A DNA stretch of 64,000 nt from JAWRCU01 sp033542235 (GCF_033542235.1 NZ_JAWRCU010000009.1:1-64000); one strand, 5' to 3'; shown: positions 33,534 through 43,138, counted from the stretch's first letter. Numbers and translations: made by a program. The notes: generated by a model not told the origin, from the sequence alone.

Positions 33534-34469
33534 ATGGTACCTGGTGATGTCATCAAACGCTTTCGGGTGAAAGACGGGGACAAGTTCCGTCTTGCCGACT
33601 ACGATCCTGGTGACACGCTCGGCCTCGACATCGAGAAGGATCTGGCCCAGCAGTTGCTCGGGGCCGGCGTGGACCGGTTGCGAGGTTTGCAGGAGCAACT
33701 CTACGCGGAGGCGCGTTGGTCGGTGCTCATAATCCTGCAAGCGATGGACGCTGCGGGCAAGGACAGCACCGTCGAGCACGTCATGTCCGGCGTCAATCCG
33801 CAGGGCTGCCATGTGATCGCATTCAAGGCGCCAAGCTCAACCGAGCTGCGCCACGATTTCCTGTGGCGGACGACCTGCGCGCTGCCCGAGCGCGGCAGGA
33901 TCGGTATATTCAACCGCTCATATTACGAGGAGGTGCTGGTCGTGCGCGTTCACCGCGAACTGCTGGCCAAACAGAAGCTGCCGAAGAAGCTGATCGGCGA
34001 CAATATATGGAAGGAGCGCTTCGCCAGCATCCGCGACTTCGAACGGCATCTGGCGCGCAACGGCACGGCTATCCTGAAATTCTTCCTTCACGTGTCCAGG
34101 GACGAGCAGCGCCGACGCTTTCTCGATCGCATGGAAGAGCCGGACAAAAAGTGGAAATTCGCAGTCGGTGACGTTGCGGAGCGGCGCTGCTGGACTGACT
34201 ACATGGACGCATATGAGGATGCCATCCGCAACACCGCGACAAAACATGCGCCATGGTACGTCGTGCCCGCCGATAACAAATGGTTCTCGCGCCTCATTGT
34301 GGCCGCAGCCATTGTGGACCGACTGGAGAAGCTCGATCCCAAGTTCCCTCATCTTGACCAGGACGCGTTGAGCGCGCTCGAACGGGCTCGAAAGCAGCTG
34401 GAAAGCGAAAATGGCAAGGCCGGGTCTGGCAGAGGGAACAAGGAGAAGGAGGATAGCTCTCGTGCGTGA
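33534..34469 (+). CDS. Polyphosphate kinase 2 family protein
   Basis: A 311-residue cytoplasmic kinase that transfers phosphate from polyphosphate to nucleotides. Walker A is seen as QAMDAAGKDST near residue 68 and Walker B as FNRSYYEEV near 126, with the lid region following (KKLIGDNIWKERF, HLARNGTAILKFFLHVS, EQRRRFLDRMEEPDKKWKF). SGVNPQGCHV and the lack of the class I N-terminal extension suggest a class III-like enzyme acting on AMP and ADP. A Lys/Glu-rich tail ends the protein. It stands alone; a role in energy supply during starvation or low oxygen fits the island. Confidence 0.88.
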   Translation: MVPGDVIKRFRVKDGDKFRLADYDPGDTLGLDIEKDLAQQLLGAGVDRLRGLQEQLYAEARWSVLIILQAMDAAGKDSTVEHVMSGVNPQGCHVIAFKAPSSTELRHDFLWRTTCALPERGRIGIFNRSYYEEVLVVRVHRELLAKQKLPKKLIGDNIWKERFASIRDFERHLARNGTAILKFFLHVSRDEQRRRFLDRMEEPDKKWKFAVGDVAERRCWTDYMDAYEDAIRNTATKHAPWYVVPADNKWFSRLIVAAAIVDRLEKLDPKFPHLDQDALSALERARKQLESENGKAGSGRGNKEKEDSSRA

Positions 34470-35041
34470 GGCACCAGGTCACTTAGAAAACGGGCCTGCC
34501 CGAATATGAAGACTAGGAAACTGCCCACCGAAGCCAGCAGCCCGCCGGCTGCCCGACGCTCTAATCGAATCGCCGCTGACTACTTGTCGAGCGCTATCCT
34601 GCTTTTACTTCTGCACCCGCTCATCCGGCTTAGATGCACGCGGCGGGATGCGGCGGTCCTGTCCTTCGCTGTTCTCTATGCCTGGCTCAGCCTGGTGAAC
34701 CTTGTCAGTGCCGAGAACCTCCAGCACAAAAGAGTCGTTGATATGTCGTCCCTCAGCTGTGGCGAACTCCTGCGTAAGCCCTTGCCGGAAGCGCTGGTCG
34801 CGGTGGGCTGGATCGGAGGGTTTTACGCAGGCCTCAAGAACGATGCGAAAGTGAACGTGCCGGTGTTTTGCGGATAAGGCGGACCAAATCATCGCCCTCT
34901 GCCGTGGAAACGAATCCACCAGCGTTATGGTGTTGGTCGAGCAGATATTCCATTCCCGTTAAGCGCCCGAACTCCTTCCAGCTGTTCGACCGCGGTTGCC
35001 AGGATGCCGTCTATCGGCGGATGGTCAGGAAAGCCGGTTGC
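34470..35041. other. Gap without a convincing gene
   Basis: An open frame at 34506-34877 (+) would give 123 residues with one hydrophobic stretch, and 34605-34919 (-) is open too. Neither has a ribosome site or a recognisable motif. I see no hairpin or repeat of note. It may hold decayed genes. Confidence 0.4.
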
Positions 35042-36169
35042 CTACTGACTCGCAACGAGGGTCCGGCGGAAACGCAGGCCTGAGATGGCGAAGATCACAC
35101 CGCTGATGACAGTCATCGCCACGAGTTGCGGCCAGACGATGTCCAGGCCCGCCCCGCGATAGAGCACAGCCTGGGCGAAGCTGACGAAATGCGTCGTGGG
35201 AGCGATCTGCATGATGTTCTGTAGCCAGATCGGCATGGTTTCGAGAGGCGTGCTGGAGCCCGACAGCAGCTGCAGGATCACAAGGATCGGGATGCACAAC
35301 AGCCCGAACTGCGCCATCGAGGTGGTGAAGGTAGCGATCAGGATGCCGAGCGCCGTCACCGAGAATTGGTACAGCAGCGTTCCGGCCAGGAACAGCCATA
35401 GCGAGCCGGCGATCGGGACCTGAAGAACGAGTTGTACAACGGCCTTCATGGACAGTGCGGCCGCCAGCACGATGATCACGCCGTTCGCCCAGATCTTGGC
35501 GAGCATGACGTCGTTGGGCGTCACTGGCATGGCGAGCAGGTGCTCGATCGTGCCGTGTTCGCGCTCGCGTATCAAAGCGGCGCCCGTCAATATGACCGAC
35601 AACATGGTGATGTTGTTGATGATCTGCATTACCGATGTGAACCAGTGCGACTGCAGGTTTGGATTGAACATGACACGGATGACGAAATTGACCGGCAGGT
35701 CGGCGGATCCGCTGGCATTGCTCAGGTAGCTCACCACCTGCTGGCCGATGATCTGCTGCAGGTCGCCCACGCCGTTGCCCGCAACGGCGATCGCGGTTGC
35801 ATCGGCATTGATCTCAATGCTCGGCCTGCGATTTGAAACCAGGTCGGATTCGAAGTTCGCCGGAATTTCGATGGCGAAGATGAAGCGGTTGGAATCCATG
35901 GTCGGACCGATTTCGTTAGCCGAAATTTCCTGCGGCTCCTTGAAGAAGGGCGGCAGGATGGCTTCCTGGATGCGCCGCGAAATTTCCGAATGGTCCTCAT
36001 CGACGATGGCGACGGAGGCGTCATGGACCTCGAGCCTGGCGCCGGTCGCCACCGCATAGACGGCGTAGCTGAAGGTGTAGATGATCAGCACCAGCATCAC
36101 AGGATCGGCGCGGATGCTGTATAGTTCCTTGACCCCTAGCGCCAAAATATTGATGAGCCGTTTTCGCAT
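35042..36169 (-). CDS. ABC-2 type transporter permease (YhhJ-like)
   Basis: A 375-residue membrane subunit with a first helix near residues 22-40, a large periplasmic domain (about 45-185) and five more helices near the C-terminus. MLSVILTGAALIREREHGTIEHLLAMPVTPNDVMLAKIWANG near 195-235 is the ABC-2 family core. The ATG at 36169 overlaps the stop of the RbbA-like gene (ATGA) and has AGGAGG before it. With that gene and the HlyD gene it forms a complete export system. Confidence 0.9.
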   Translation of the reverse strand: MRKRLINILALGVKELYSIRADPVMLVLIIYTFSYAVYAVATGARLEVHDASVAIVDEDHSEISRRIQEAILPPFFKEPQEISANEIGPTMDSNRFIFAIEIPANFESDLVSNRRPSIEINADATAIAVAGNGVGDLQQIIGQQVVSYLSNASGSADLPVNFVIRVMFNPNLQSHWFTSVMQIINNITMLSVILTGAALIREREHGTIEHLLAMPVTPNDVMLAKIWANGVIIVLAAALSMKAVVQLVLQVPIAGSLWLFLAGTLLYQFSVTALGILIATFTTSMAQFGLLCIPILVILQLLSGSSTPLETMPIWLQNIMQIAPTTHFVSFAQAVLYRGAGLDIVWPQLVAMTVISGVIFAISGLRFRRTLVASQ

Positions 36170-38970
36170 CAGGCCTCCTGCTTCCTGAGGATCAGGCTGG
36201 CTGCGGCAATAAAGCCGAAGACGAAGGCCGCGAGCATCAGGTGATTGGGCCAAAGGTCGGAGAATCCAAGTGCCTTGTTGAACGTGCCCATGCTGATCTG
36301 TTGGAACCATGATGCAGGAAAGGCGAGGCCGATTGCTCTTCCCGCGCCTGAAAGCGAGGAGACGGGAACCAGCAGCCCCGAGAACTGTGACGTCGGGACC
36401 AGTGCGATAACCGAGGTAGCGAACACCGCGGCCACTTGCGTGCGGGTAAGGGTCGACACAACCAGGCCAAACGCGGTGGAGGCCCCGAGGTAAACGACGG
36501 CGCCAACGATCAGGGCCAACCACGAGCCTGTGACCGGCACGACGAACACGAACAGGGCCAGCACAATCAGGGTCGCGAAGCTGATGAGACCGATAACAAG
36601 ATACGGCGCCTGCTTTCCGAGCAGGAACTCGAGACTGGTCAGCGGCGTGGAGCGGAAATTGGCGATCGATCCGGTTTCGACTTCGCGCACGACGCCGAGC
36701 GCCGTCATGATCGCAGGGATCAAGATCAGCATCATCATGATGACGCTAGGCACCATAGAGTAGACGCTCTTTAGGGACTGATTGTAGCGAAAGCGGGTTT
36801 CGATGTTGACGGGCAGGGCCGATGGTTCAGTGCCGGTGCTGGGCAAGGCAGAGCCGTTGCCCAAGTGACGCCCGACCAGCTTGGCAAGATAATCGAGCGT
36901 GAGCCCGCCTAAATAGGTGCGGGTGGTCTCGGCCCTGTTCGGCATGTCTCCGTTGATCCAGATGCCGATCTCCGGGCGGCGTTCCCTCAGGAGATCGCTG
37001 CCGTAGAGAGGCGGGATTTCGAGCGCGAATTTCAAATCGCCGCTACGCAGCCGTGTCTGTATCTCGTCGGGTGCGGTGATATCGGGCTGCCGGCTCCAGA
37101 AGCGCGAGCCATCGAAGCTCTCCAGAAACTCCCGGCTTTCGGGCGATTGGCTCTGGTCGAGGACCGCGAAGCGAAGATGCTCGACGTCGAATGAAATGCC
37201 GTATCCGAACGCGAACATCAGGAGCACGGGACTTAGCAGCGCGAAGGCGATGCGCACCGGGTCGCGCATGATTTCGACCGCCTCTCGGCGCGCGCAGGCC
37301 CATAGCCGGGTAACACTGAAACCCGAGGCGCTGGGTTTGGCGGATGAGTATGCGGTGATGGTCGGCGCGGACTCAGGTTCGCTTGCTGGCGCTGGCTTCT
37401 TGCTGGCGGCGGCCGCGTCCTCAAGATAGGCGATGAACGCGTCTTCGAGCGTCTTGGAATGTCGGGTTTCGGTTAGCGCGCGCGGCGTGTCCGCCGCCAG
37501 TACCTTGCCAGCATGCATCAGCGAGATGCGATCGCAACGCTCCGCCTCGTTCATGAAGTGTGTTGAAAGAAAGATCGTCACGCCATCGTTGCGGGAAAGA
37601 TCGATCAGATTCTGCCAGAACTGGTCGCGGGCCACGGGATCGACCCCCGATGTCGGCTCATCCAAAATGAGCATCTCGGGGCGGTGCTGTACCGCAACCG
37701 CAAGCTGCAGCCGCTGGCGTATGCCGAGTGGAAGACTCTCCGGCGAAGTATCTGCCGCCTCCCGCAGCCCGAACCGCTCGAGCATCTCGTCCACGCGCGG
37801 ACCCTGCTCGGCGGCGGGCAGGTCGAAGAGCTTCGCGTGCAAGACAAGATTCTGTCGGACCGTGAGCTCCGTGTAGAGCGAGAACGCCTGCGACATGTAG
37901 CCGACCCGCCGGCGCGTCTCGATGTCCTGCCCGTCCACCGGACGACCGAACAGGGATGCTTTGCCTTCGGACGCAGGCAGCAGGCCGGTGAGCATCTTCA
38001 TTGTCGTTGATTTGCCGCAGCCGTTGGAGCCGAGGAATCCGAAAATCTCGCCCTTCTCGATGCGGAAGCTCACGTGGTCGACAGCTACGAACGGACCGAA
38101 CTGCTTTGTGAGCCCCTGGGCTTCGATTGCAGGCGGCCCGGACTGAGGTGCACGCTGTGGTATAGTTAGGCCCTTGTGCTCGCCCTGTTTTTCTCTGGGC
38201 AGAAGTGAAATGAACGCTTCCTCGAGAGTCTTTGCGCCGGTGCGTGCCTTGATCTCGGCCGGCGCACCGGTTGCGATGACATGCCCGGCGTCCATGGCAG
38301 CGAGCCAAGCGAACTGATCCGCCTCTTCCATGTAGGCGGTCGCGACTATGACACTCATTTGCGGCCGGCGAGCACGGATTCGATCAATCAGCTCCCAGAA
38401 CTGCCGGCGCGACAGCGGGTCGACTCCGGTCGTTGGTTCATCGAGTATGAGAAGGTCCGGATCGTGGATCAGCGCGCCGCACAGCGACAACTTCTGCTTC
38501 ATGCCGCCGGAAAGCTTGCCGGCCGGCCTGTCCGGAAAAGGATCGAGACCAGTACTGCGCAAGAGATCGTCGATGCGCGCCTTCCGCTCGGCGGCCGATT
38601 GACCAAACAGCCGCCCCACGAAATCGAGGTTTTCGAACACGCTGAGCGTGGGATAGAGGTTGCGGCCCAGTCCCTGCGGCATGTACGCCACGCGCGCATA
38701 GCTGCGACGACGATGCGCCCCGTCACGCATATCGCCGCCCAGCGCCCAGACCGATCCTGTTTGGATCTTTCGCACGCCCGAGACCAGGGCCAGCAAGGTC
38801 GATTTGCCGACGCCGTCGGGGCCGATGAGCCCGGTCATGCAGCCCCCGGGGATTTCCACTGTCACGTCGTCTAGGGCGACGCTCTTGCCGTAACGGTGCG
38901 AGACACCCTCAAGCGAGGCGGCAATCACGGTGCCGGCGTCTCGAGCATTCGCCCTGAGCAATTCGTTCAT
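36169..38970 (-). CDS. rbbA: RbbA-like double ATPase fused to ABC-2 permease
   Basis: A 933-residue protein. Domain order: ABC ATPase 1 (about 25-250; Walker A GPDGVGKST, signature LSGGMKQK, Walker B LLILDEPTTGVDP), ABC ATPase 2 (about 285-520; GSNGCGKST, LPLGIRQRL, LILDEPTSGVDP), and an ABC-2 membrane part (about 565-933). Both ATP sites are intact. The arrangement and the HlyD and YhhJ-like neighbours match E. coli yhiI-rbbA-yhhJ; the E. coli protein binds ribosomes, but the cluster also looks like a drug or peptide exporter. The ATG at 38970 overlaps the HlyD stop. Confidence 0.88.
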   Translation of the reverse strand: MNELLRANARDAGTVIAASLEGVSHRYGKSVALDDVTVEIPGGCMTGLIGPDGVGKSTLLALVSGVRKIQTGSVWALGGDMRDGAHRRRSYARVAYMPQGLGRNLYPTLSVFENLDFVGRLFGQSAAERKARIDDLLRSTGLDPFPDRPAGKLSGGMKQKLSLCGALIHDPDLLILDEPTTGVDPLSRRQFWELIDRIRARRPQMSVIVATAYMEEADQFAWLAAMDAGHVIATGAPAEIKARTGAKTLEEAFISLLPREKQGEHKGLTIPQRAPQSGPPAIEAQGLTKQFGPFVAVDHVSFRIEKGEIFGFLGSNGCGKSTTMKMLTGLLPASEGKASLFGRPVDGQDIETRRRVGYMSQAFSLYTELTVRQNLVLHAKLFDLPAAEQGPRVDEMLERFGLREAADTSPESLPLGIRQRLQLAVAVQHRPEMLILDEPTSGVDPVARDQFWQNLIDLSRNDGVTIFLSTHFMNEAERCDRISLMHAGKVLAADTPRALTETRHSKTLEDAFIAYLEDAAAASKKPAPASEPESAPTITAYSSAKPSASGFSVTRLWACARREAVEIMRDPVRIAFALLSPVLLMFAFGYGISFDVEHLRFAVLDQSQSPESREFLESFDGSRFWSRQPDITAPDEIQTRLRSGDLKFALEIPPLYGSDLLRERRPEIGIWINGDMPNRAETTRTYLGGLTLDYLAKLVGRHLGNGSALPSTGTEPSALPVNIETRFRYNQSLKSVYSMVPSVIMMMLILIPAIMTALGVVREVETGSIANFRSTPLTSLEFLLGKQAPYLVIGLISFATLIVLALFVFVVPVTGSWLALIVGAVVYLGASTAFGLVVSTLTRTQVAAVFATSVIALVPTSQFSGLLVPVSSLSGAGRAIGLAFPASWFQQISMGTFNKALGFSDLWPNHLMLAAFVFGFIAAASLILRKQEA

Positions 38971-40088
38971 TTTGGCGGAAGCCTGACAGAAAGCTTGGCG
39001 GGCCACACGGCCGCAGGGTCTACGCGAACATACCCGATGCCGCGCAGGCCCGCTTTGACCTGCTCTTCAAGGCCTTTGAGCAAATCGGGTGGCGCGTGAA
39101 GCTTTACCCGGAAATATAGCTGTTCGCGCTCCGACTGGGTCTCGACCGTCTTCGGAGTGAACTGCGATTCGGGCGCCACGAACGAGACGGCGGCCGGAAA
39201 GACGAATTCCGGAACGGCATCGACCACTACGCGCGCTTCGTCACCAACAGTGAGCCGCCCGGCGACGCTGGCCGGGACGAAGATGGTCATGTAGACGTCC
39301 GACAGGTCGAGCACAGTGGCGATACGCCCCCCCGCCGACAACACTGCTCCCGGCTCGACGAGCCGGTACTGCACTCGGCCCCGTACGGGCGAGGTAATAG
39401 TCGCGTCCGCGAGGTTAGTCTTAAGTCGATCCACCTGAGCATCATACGCCGCGATGGCGGCACGAGCCTCATCGACCTGCGCGTTAGCCGCCTTGAGGGC
39501 CGCGGTCGCACTGTCCGCTTCCTGCCTCCGCTGATCGACCTTTTCGACCGTTCCATAGCCTCTATCCAGCAACTGTGAAGCGCGTTGGAGTTCCTGATTG
39601 GCAAAGGTCAGCTCGGCCTCACGGCTCTTGACGACAGCCTGTGCTGCCGCGAAGGATTGTCTCGCTCGCTGTGCCTCGGCTTCCGTTTGATGCAGTGCAG
39701 CTTCGAGCTCGGCCTGATCGAGGCGGGCAGCGACGCTCCCTGCTTCCACGATGTCTCCCTCATGCGGAACGATTTGGATCACGCGGCCAGCGATCTTTGT
39801 GGCGATGTCGACCTGAGTAGCCTCTACGCGGCCGTTGGTACTGACGATGCCCTCCGGCAAAGCGCCGGCAGCCTGATGTCTCCAGTAGAGATAGCCTCCG
39901 CCGCCGGCGAGGCCGAGCCCGATCAGCACGGCAGCTATGGTCACATAGCGCTTGAGGTGCGACTTCTTTACAGGTTTAGCCGGCGGCGGCGCGGGCTGCA
40001 CCTTCAGCATTGGCTCCGCTTCTGCCGGGGCTGGGGGCTGCGGCTCTTTCGCGTACTTCGCGGCCGGCAGCAGAACGATCGGCGACAT
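38967..40088 (-). CDS. HlyD-family membrane fusion protein (YhiI-like)
   Basis: A 373-residue adaptor. A proline-rich cytoplasmic N-terminus is followed by one transmembrane segment (YVTIAAVLIGLGLAGGGGYLYW, near residues 48-68), a biotinyl/lipoyl-like half (VEATQVDIATKIAGRV), a long coiled coil (about 125-215) and a beta-barrel part (ATITSPVRGRVQYRLVEPG). It would link the inner-membrane ABC exporter to an outer-membrane channel. First gene of the operon, with an FNR/FixK-type box centred 85 bases upstream. Confidence 0.9.
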   Translation of the reverse strand: MSPIVLLPAAKYAKEPQPPAPAEAEPMLKVQPAPPPAKPVKKSHLKRYVTIAAVLIGLGLAGGGGYLYWRHQAAGALPEGIVSTNGRVEATQVDIATKIAGRVIQIVPHEGDIVEAGSVAARLDQAELEAALHQTEAEAQRARQSFAAAQAVVKSREAELTFANQELQRASQLLDRGYGTVEKVDQRRQEADSATAALKAANAQVDEARAAIAAYDAQVDRLKTNLADATITSPVRGRVQYRLVEPGAVLSAGGRIATVLDLSDVYMTIFVPASVAGRLTVGDEARVVVDAVPEFVFPAAVSFVAPESQFTPKTVETQSEREQLYFRVKLHAPPDLLKGLEEQVKAGLRGIGYVRVDPAAVWPAKLSVRLPPK

Positions 40089-40166
40089 GACACGCCCCTT
40101 CTATGGTGGGGTTCTCGGCGGCTCTGCTAGCGTGTCTCAAGCATAGCGCCACACCCCGAGGCCGCT

Positions 40167-40180
40167 TTGATTTGCATCAA
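40167..40180. promoter_or_regulatory. FNR/FixK-type box TTGATTTGCATCAA
   Basis: A perfect TTGAT-N4-ATCAA site. On the minus strand a TATGCT -10 element (40140-40145) lies 31 bases from its centre, close to the ideal class II spacing, and the predicted start of transcription is about 44 bases before the HlyD gene. The rest of the 314-base gap (40181-40402) shows nothing certain. Confidence 0.75.
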
Positions 40181-40402
40181 TGGCCGAGTTCTTTGGAGAC
40201 GACGATATCGACGACGGATTGATCGATTGCCGGGGGGAGCCAAGCCGGGAATGCGGTGCGTATGTGGAAATGTGCTCGATTCCGTAGTCAAGGACGCGGA
40301 AAAGGGGCTCCTAAGTGGCCGATCCACCATCAGTTAAGCCCGCAGTGCGCCGGGAGACATCGCCTCCGCCCACAAAGCCAACATTCGCAAGCCGACACGC
40401 GA

Positions 40403-41020
40403 TCATTTCTGGTGAGGGTCCTGCTGCTTGGACTGAATTGCGCCAAGGGCTCGAAGCACCGTCTCAACAGCCTGGCGCGTCAATTCGGGTCGGGCGCCTC
40501 GCTCGAGGATGCCGCGCGTCACTTGGAGCCATATGCCGATCACGACGTCTACTGCCAACTCTGGGTCCCGAACGCTCACGCGGCCCTGCACAATTGCCTC
40601 GACAATGTCCTTCTTGAGGTTGGTCCGGATACCGCGCGCAAACTCGCTGCGTGACTGAGAACTCTGAACCACCAGCCGCGCCCAGTCAGGGCTCGAGATT
40701 GCCTTCTCCAAGAACTGCGTGAAGGCGAAGGAGAGGCGCTCGATCGGATCCTGCAGTTCGAGGCGCGCAGGGGTCAGCACGGCGTCAAAGCTCTCCCCAA
40801 GTTTCTCCCCCACAGCCGCTGCCAGTTCATCAACGCTCTGAAAGTGATAATAGAACGTCCCCTTGGCGACGCCGGCTGCCTCCACAACCGCGTCGACCGT
40901 AAGGCCCTCGCGAGGCCGATCTGCCAGCAGCATCGTCCCGGCCTGTACGAGTTGTGTGCGCGTTCGTTCCCGCCTCTCGCGTCCGATCTCCGCCCTGCGT
41001 GCCAGATCAATGTTTGCCAT
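40403..41020 (-). CDS. TetR-family transcriptional regulator
   Basis: A 205-residue repressor. The helix-turn-helix domain spans about residues 15-65 with TVDAVVEAAGVAKGTFYYHFQSVDELAAAV; the rest is a helical ligand domain of the AcrR type. An exact 16-base palindrome, TCGACTATATAGTCGA, lies 41 bases before the start, and the same 20-base string recurs before the RND operon, so it most likely represses itself and the pump. Confidence 0.9.
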   Translation of the reverse strand: MANIDLARRAEIGRERRERTRTQLVQAGTMLLADRPREGLTVDAVVEAAGVAKGTFYYHFQSVDELAAAVGEKLGESFDAVLTPARLELQDPIERLSFAFTQFLEKAISSPDWARLVVQSSQSRSEFARGIRTNLKKDIVEAIVQGRVSVRDPELAVDVVIGIWLQVTRGILERGARPELTRQAVETVLRALGAIQSKQQDPHQK

Positions 41021-41060
41021 TCGTCATGCCTCTTGCCTGGTAAGATTGCGCGTTCTCGTG

Positions 41061-41082
41061 TCGACTATATAGTCGAATTGAC
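41061..41082. promoter_or_regulatory. TetR operator, tetR side
   Basis: Palindrome TCGACTATATAGTCGA followed by ATTGAC. The string GACTATATAGTCGAATTGAC (41063-41082) is identical at 41825-41844. The next 280 bases to the right contain no convincing gene. Confidence 0.75.
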
Positions 41083-41362
41083 CTAACAGTGCAAACTGAA
41101 ATCGAGCGCCGACAGTCGTCGGCTTCGCGGGCGTCTGGATTGCTCCCGCCCTGGTTCCGGGATGGCGCTTCCGTGCATTGGTTCGCGCGGTCGACGCTGC
41201 TTGCGTCGCGCTTGGTGCTTGCCTTGCGCTCGGGGATGATCTGACGCTGCTGCTTAATCGGGCGAGAGGCTTGCAGCTAACAGCACACTGAAGCTGCAAC
41301 AGGGCGCGCCCGTCCTTGGCGGCGTCCTCACACCGCCTCGTCGGCTTCACTCATTGCGGCAA

Positions 41363-41404
41363 TTGATCCAGATCAACATTGTCCAAACTCAAGCGCGCTA
41401 TCAT
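41363..41404 (+). promoter_or_regulatory. FNR/FixK-type promoter with TATCAT -10
   Basis: TTGATCCAGATCAA at 41363-41376 is a perfect box. A TATCAT -10 at 41399-41404 lies 32 bases from its centre, which would put the start of transcription near 41411 with the box at exactly -41.5. No gene follows within 500 bases, so it serves either a small RNA or the RND operon through a long leader. Confidence 0.6.
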
Positions 41405-41820
41405 ACAAGTGACAAGTGGCTCACCGCTGGACATATAAACAAGTATAATAAGCAACGCGCGCATGAATAGCCGCGCGCTCTTGCGTTTTCGCCTAAGAAT
41501 TTGACCAACTTAGAAATGGCGTAAAGCGGCCAGCCACCTCCATCGTCCAAAAAACGGACGGAGCTTGCTCATGGTCGAGAGCCCTGTACTTGCAATCCTG
41601 ATCTGGACGCCAAAGCATCAAATACCCCCCGCTAACGACCATAGATCGGGAGACCAGCTCGCGGTGCGGCCGGCTAGGCCTAGCGCTTGCCACGGCTTGG
41701 CCCACGCGAACGGCGCGGCCCTTTCTATGCCTGCGTCTCGCCTGACAATCTCCGTCTGCGCGCGAAGCTTGTCTTCCATGGGTCATTTTCCCGTTGCGCG
41801 GCGAAATCACCCGATTCTCA
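41405..41820. other. Long gap, possible small RNA
   Basis: A GCGCGC/GCGCGC hairpin (41457-41478) followed by a T-rich stretch (TCTTGCGTTTTC) could end a transcript of about 80 bases from the promoter at 41363. Open frames at 41493-41810 (-) and 41565-41834 (+) have no family likeness or ribosome site. Confidence 0.3.
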
Positions 41821-41824
41821 TATT

Positions 41825-41844
41825 GACTATATAGTCGAATTGAC
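41825..41844. promoter_or_regulatory. TetR operator, RND side
   Basis: GACTATATAGTCGAATTGAC, identical to 41063-41082, lies 95 bases before the RND adaptor start at 41939. A half copy, GTCGAATTGAC, is found after the pump genes at 46444-46454. Confidence 0.75.
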
Positions 41845-41938
41845 TTATAAGTTCAAGTCGAGATCGAGCTGGTTGGACGCTCGCCAGACATAGGAGATCA
41901 CGATGAGACGCCCCGATTCTCAGCGACTTGGAGGCACC

Positions 41939-43138
41939 ATGTGCGGTTCCTTTCTTCGCCGACCTGCGAGTTTCGGCCTTCTTGCCTCGTTGGCGGCGTG
42001 TGCTCCTGCGCAACCGGAATCTTCCCAACCGGTACCGAGCACGCCGCCGCCGCCGGTGGGGATCGTCCAGGCCGCGCGCCATCCGGTAACCTCGAGCTAC
42101 GAGTTCATGGGTCGAGTCGAGGCGACCGATCGGGTCGATCTCGTGGCTCGCGTAAACGCCTTTCTGGAGAAGCAGTTCTTCACCGAGGGAACCGAAGTAA
42201 AAAGTGGCGACCTGTTGTACCTCATTGAACAACCGCCCTATCAGGCAGACCTCGCGGCCAAGCAGGCCGCGGTCGCTCAGGCGCAGGCACAGCTTACGAA
42301 TGCCGACACGCAACTCCAGCGCGCGCAGGAACTCCTCAAGTCCCAAACAGGCTCGGTAGCGCGGCGCGACGATGCCCTAACCGCGCAGCTAAGCGCGGCA
42401 GCGCAGCTCAAGGCGGCGCAGGCGGCAGAACGCCAGTCCGAGATCAATTTGGGCTACACCGAGATCAGGGCGCCCATCGGCGGCCGCATCAGCCGTTCGT
42501 CCGTAACCATAGGCAACGTGGTCGGACCCATTTCCGGGAACCTGGCGAAGATCGTCAGCCAAGATCCGATGTATGTCACATTCCCGGTCCCGACGCGTAC
42601 TGCAGTCGATCTCCGGAACCGCTATGCCGCGAAGGGCGGTTTCAATGCCGTCGCGGTCAAGATCCGTCTGCCGGACGGCCGCATGTACGGACAAACGGGC
42701 GCTCTCAACTTCGCCGATGTCAGCATTGGCCAGGACACCGACTCCCTCACCTTGCGAGGCAGCATACCTAACCCTGTCCTGCCCGGCGCGCAGCTCGGCG
42801 GCACGAGCGTACGCGAGCTCGCGGACGGTGAATTCGTGACCGTCGTTCTCGAGGCGGCGCAGCCCGTCGAGCAACTGACCCTGCCCCGCGAGGCCGTTCT
42901 ATCGGATCAGCGCGGCGACTTCGTGTACGTGGTCGGTGCGGACAACAAAGTAGAATGGCGTGCCGTCAAGGTCGGGCAGTCGACGGCCGAGACCGCCGTG
43001 ATTTCGGATGGGCTGAAAGAAGGCGAGCGCGTCGTGCTGGAGGGTGTGCAGCGCGTGAAGCCGGGGATCGAGGTTGCTCCGGCAGCCGCGGATACGACTT
43101 CGCCAACCGTCAATACTTCCCCGGCCAGCAGGAGCTGA
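41939..43138 (+). CDS. RND efflux pump periplasmic adaptor (MexA/AcrA type), lipoprotein
   Basis: A 399-residue adaptor protein. With the start at 41939 the N-terminus MCGSFLRRPASFGLLASLAAC is a lipoprotein signal with lipobox LAAC, and GGAGG lies five bases upstream; 41903 is an alternative in the same frame with GGAGA. Domains in order: beta-barrel and lipoyl half (YEFMGRVEATDRVDLVARV), coiled-coil hairpin (about 95-170), second lipoyl half (INLGYTEIRAPIGGRISRS) and membrane-proximal part. It joins the RND pump to an outer-membrane channel. The RND gene starts four bases after its stop. Confidence 0.92.
   Translation: MCGSFLRRPASFGLLASLAACAPAQPESSQPVPSTPPPPVGIVQAARHPVTSSYEFMGRVEATDRVDLVARVNAFLEKQFFTEGTEVKSGDLLYLIEQPPYQADLAAKQAAVAQAQAQLTNADTQLQRAQELLKSQTGSVARRDDALTAQLSAAAQLKAAQAAERQSEINLGYTEIRAPIGGRISRSSVTIGNVVGPISGNLAKIVSQDPMYVTFPVPTRTAVDLRNRYAAKGGFNAVAVKIRLPDGRMYGQTGALNFADVSIGQDTDSLTLRGSIPNPVLPGAQLGGTSVRELADGEFVTVVLEAAQPVEQLTLPREAVLSDQRGDFVYVVGADNKVEWRAVKVGQSTAETAVISDGLKEGERVVLEGVQRVKPGIEVAPAAADTTSPTVNTSPASRS

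Noticed and set aside
34506..34877. 123-residue open frame
   Set aside because: No ribosome site, no motif, and the opposite strand is equally open; not supported as a gene.
40180..40287. 35-residue open frame starting MAEFFGDDDIDDG
   Set aside because: Its ATG overlaps the FNR/FixK box, there is no ribosome site and no known family; kept only as a curiosity.
41493..41834. Overlapping open frames on both strands before the RND operon
   Set aside because: No start signals, and the translations look like random GC-rich sequence.
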